Shown one piece after another: positions 5,833 through 7,444 of a stretch of 7,444 nucleotides of DNA. The stretch's first letter is position 1. Each line of letters starts with the position of its first letter. Origin of the DNA: Propionibacteriaceae bacterium. GTDB taxonomy: Bacteria; Actinomycetota; Actinomycetes; Propionibacteriales; Propionibacteriaceae. Position numbers and translations under genes: made by a program. Location: NCBI GenBank assembly GCA_003158895.1, contig PMLO01000281.1:3029-10472 (forward strand). Direction: 5' to 3'. The notes below the pieces were generated by a model, which was not told where the DNA came from, made no database searches, and saw only the letters and a program-made list of their open reading frames with translations.

Positions 5833-6256
5833 GTGGCGACTGTGGCACCTGCTGCGTGCCGCGATCAGCATTGAGGATGTTGTCGAACGGGTAGCCGCCT
5901 GGAGGGGCCGGCCGATCCAGGTGCTGGCGTTCGCATTTCCGCAGGGCGAACTATCCGGCATGTGGTTGGCGCTCAACGGTCTCGACGTCGTCGTATTCCC
6001 ACAGGATGCGTCGCCGCTGCGCCGGGTCGCGATCATCGGCCACGAACTCGGCCATATGCTGCTCGGCCACAGCCCAGGCGACGCGGGCGCGGCACTGTCT
6101 CAAGCGGTACCGGAACTCGACGTTGCCCGGTACCTCGGCAGGACGATGTACACGGAGCAGGCCGAAGCCGAAGCGGAGCGGCTGGGCACGCAGATCGTCA
6201 AGGCTCTTGCCATCGTTGATGCTGGGCGGGGATCGATTTCGGAGCGCCTTCGGTGA
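5801..6256 (+). CDS. ImmA/IrrE-type HExxH zinc metalloprotease
   Basis: 151 residues. The core is IIGHELGHMLLGH at 78-90, with zinc ligands His81 and His85, catalytic Glu82, and the family's usual trailing LLGH. The third ligand is probably a Glu in YTEQAEAEAERLG (117-129), corresponding to the ExEA segment of ImmA. The preceding strand GLDVVVFPQDASPLRRV is also typical. The protein is a single domain with no HTH, at the short end of the family. AGGGGAGG stands 5 nt before the ATG, and the start lies inside the XRE gene, so the two are co-expressed. Family knowledge: ImmA-like proteases cleave cognate XRE repressors after a signal. That the neighbour is its substrate is inferred. Annotation pipelines often label these 'toxin', which the sequence does not support. 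Confidence 0.9.
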   Translation: MRASSRTLRAKWRLWHLLRAAISIEDVVERVAAWRGRPIQVLAFAFPQGELSGMWLALNGLDVVVFPQDASPLRRVAIIGHELGHMLLGHSPGDAGAALSQAVPELDVARYLGRTMYTEQAEAEAERLGTQIVKALAIVDAGRGSISERLR

Positions 6257-7116
6257 TGATCGCCGCGACGGCCTTGCTGTGGGGTGCGGTGCTGTGGCGC
6301 GTCGTACTGACGATGCTGCGGGGCTGGGCTGGGTGGCGAGGCATGATCACGGTGGCGACGTTCTCTCTCGCGGTCATGGTCACGGGAATCGTCTGGCGGG
6401 GGCCTGTAGACGACTTCCTCGGCGTTGCGAACCTGGGTGGCCTGGTTGCTCGGGTGGCCGTCATCCTGGCGATACTGACCGGTCACTGGACCCTGATCCC
6501 GACCAGTAGACGGGGGCGGGCCTGGATGGGTTGGGAGGCTGCCACCGCCGCTGTCGTCTTGGTCTTCGCGTGGGTTATGGCGCCCCTGCATGACCATGAG
6601 GTCCTGGACCTTAGGCCGCTATCCGCGGCGTCGATACCGGTGGCCGTCTACACCGTTGGTATCGACGTGCACCTGTGCGTAGCCGGGGTCCTGTTAGCCA
6701 TCGGCTGGATACGCGTGAGTCGTCGATCCTTCCGCGATGGGGACAAGATCGCGGCCGTCACTTTGGGAACTGGTGCCGCCGCCGTCGTTGCGGGGGTCGT
6801 CGCGAGCGGGCTACTTCTCCTCCAGGTCCTCTACGAGCTGCGCCACAGCGTCCTTCCTGTCTGGTTGGGTACAACCGCGGTGAACGGCGTGATCGGCCTG
6901 ACGGGGGCGTTGGCGGCGACCGCCCTGTTCTTCTTCCCGATAGGGGAGTGGCTGGTCGCGCAGCAGCAGCTCCGCAAGGTCACGCCTGGTTGGCAGTCGG
7001 CCATCGCAGAGCATCCCGAGATCTATCTGCCGCTGGGATGGTGGGCCCGGATATGGCGCCCGCAGCTTGTACTGCATCGTCGCCGCCTCGAGCTAGAAGA
7101 CGCCGCGAGCCAATGA
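6253..7116 (+). CDS. Seven-helix membrane protein, MAB_1171c/DUF6545-like
   Basis: 287 residues from GTG 6253 (GGAG 8 nt upstream); ATG 6256, overlapping the upstream stop as TGATG, is equally possible. About seven hydrophobic segments lie at 2-20, 31-48, 62-80, 92-110, 128-152, 167-190 and 208-230. A cytoplasmic-looking tail follows, containing LRKVTPGWQSAIAEHPEI and then QLVLHRRRLELEDA. This tail recalls the 'PLW..L....PE......L.RR..EIRD' region of actinobacterial MAB_1171c putative transporters with DUF6545. Those proteins, as I remember them, run on for about 100 residues more, so this one seems to stop early. The tight overlap puts it in one operon with the XRE and protease genes. Transport activity is not shown; a sensor or membrane partner of the switch is equally possible. 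Confidence 0.85.
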   Translation: MMIAATALLWGAVLWRVVLTMLRGWAGWRGMITVATFSLAVMVTGIVWRGPVDDFLGVANLGGLVARVAVILAILTGHWTLIPTSRRGRAWMGWEAATAAVVLVFAWVMAPLHDHEVLDLRPLSAASIPVAVYTVGIDVHLCVAGVLLAIGWIRVSRRSFRDGDKIAAVTLGTGAAAVVAGVVASGLLLLQVLYELRHSVLPVWLGTTAVNGVIGLTGALAATALFFFPIGEWLVAQQQLRKVTPGWQSAIAEHPEIYLPLGWWARIWRPQLVLHRRRLELEDAASQ

Positions 7117-7444
7117 CCACAGATCCGGACATAGCACGTCTCGCGGCAGCCCGACCATCCATTGCCGCAGCCTGGGTCAGCCGGGTGCTCGATCCCGTAA
7201 ACGTCGTCGCGGTTCTGCTGCTGATCGTCACATGGCGATCGCGAACAGGGTGGCTCGAATTCTCGGAAGTCCTCGCCCTGGTCCTCGTGGGTGCAGTAGG
7301 GGTCCCGAAAGCGGTCCTCGCGCTCGCATTGAGGCACGGACTCGCTTCAGATCGGCAAGTTGTACGCAGACAGGAGCGGCCAGTCCTCGCAGCTGTTGTT
7401 CTGGCGTCGGTGGTACTCACAGTCGGTGGACTCGCCCTACTCCA
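7113..7444 (+). CDS. Membrane protein, N-terminal part, possibly PAP2-like (3' end outside window)
   Basis: The ATG overlaps the previous stop (ATGA) and the frame stays open to the window end, giving 110 full codons. The product begins MTTDPDIARLAAARPS. Three hydrophobic stretches follow: VNVVAVLLLIVTW (about 33-45), VLALVLVGAVGVPKAVLALAL (about 56-76) and VLAAVVLASVVLTVGGLALL at the visible end. Between the last two, SDRQVVRRQERPV resembles the segment before the catalytic helices of actinobacterial PAP2-like phosphatases, but the catalytic motifs would be downstream and are not visible. The CDS is firm; the PAP2 assignment is tentative. Confidence 0.8.
   Translation, partial: MTTDPDIARLAAARPSIAAAWVSRVLDPVNVVAVLLLIVTWRSRTGWLEFSEVLALVLVGAVGVPKAVLALALRHGLASDRQVVRRQERPVLAAVVLASVVLTVGGLALL

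Noticed and set aside
6601..6665. Run of TA steps inside the membrane protein gene as a second phased cluster
   Set aside because: Spacings are 8, 15, 14 and 11 bp, with no 13-bp phase.

Overview
High-GC window with actinobacterial character (Actinomycetota). The GC-rich third codon positions, a DnaB closely matching actinobacterial chromosomal DnaB, a mycobacterial EspR-type regulator and an actinobacterial-type multi-pass membrane protein all point the same way. No tRNA, rRNA, CRISPR, transposase or integrase was found. Family names come from recalled motifs, not from a database search.

Layout. (1) 1-2999, plus strand, replication module: the C-terminal part of a DnaB replicative helicase overlaps (ATGA) a 693-residue archaeo-eukaryotic-type primase (prim-pol) fused to helical and winged-helix-like regions. 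A small orphan gene with a strong ribosome binding site follows. (2) 3036-4950, minus strand, partition module: a type Ib ParA ATPase and a translationally coupled partner protein, with repeats on both sides. The partner has a long disordered N-terminus and apparently two ribbon-helix-helix (RHH) motifs. (3) 4626-4950, the most striking element: a gene-free array of 25 TA dinucleotides at exactly 13-bp spacing with no miss, in diverged GC-rich flanks, and only one TA off register. A smaller cluster of three in-phase units, two of them perfect 10-bp palindromes, lies at the other end of the operon (3050-3086). I read these as the centromere and operator of the ParA/RHH pair. An origin iteron array is the main alternative. 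(4) 5005-5327, plus strand: a short coding region with a good start, whose coding signal seems to move through all three frames, so probably a frameshifted gene. (5) 5398-7444, plus strand: an overlapping cassette of an EspR-like XRE regulator, an ImmA/IrrE-type HExxH metalloprotease, a seven-helix membrane protein resembling the MAB_1171c/DUF6545 family, and the start of another membrane protein that may be PAP2-like.

Together, primase, helicase and partition genes suggest a plasmid, an integrated plasmid-like element, or a replication/segregation locus next to dnaB; the window cannot separate these. The XRE-protease-membrane cassette looks like an accessory regulatory or stress-response unit. 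The candidate for something undescribed is the 13-bp TA ladder and its presumed reader, the tandem-RHH protein.
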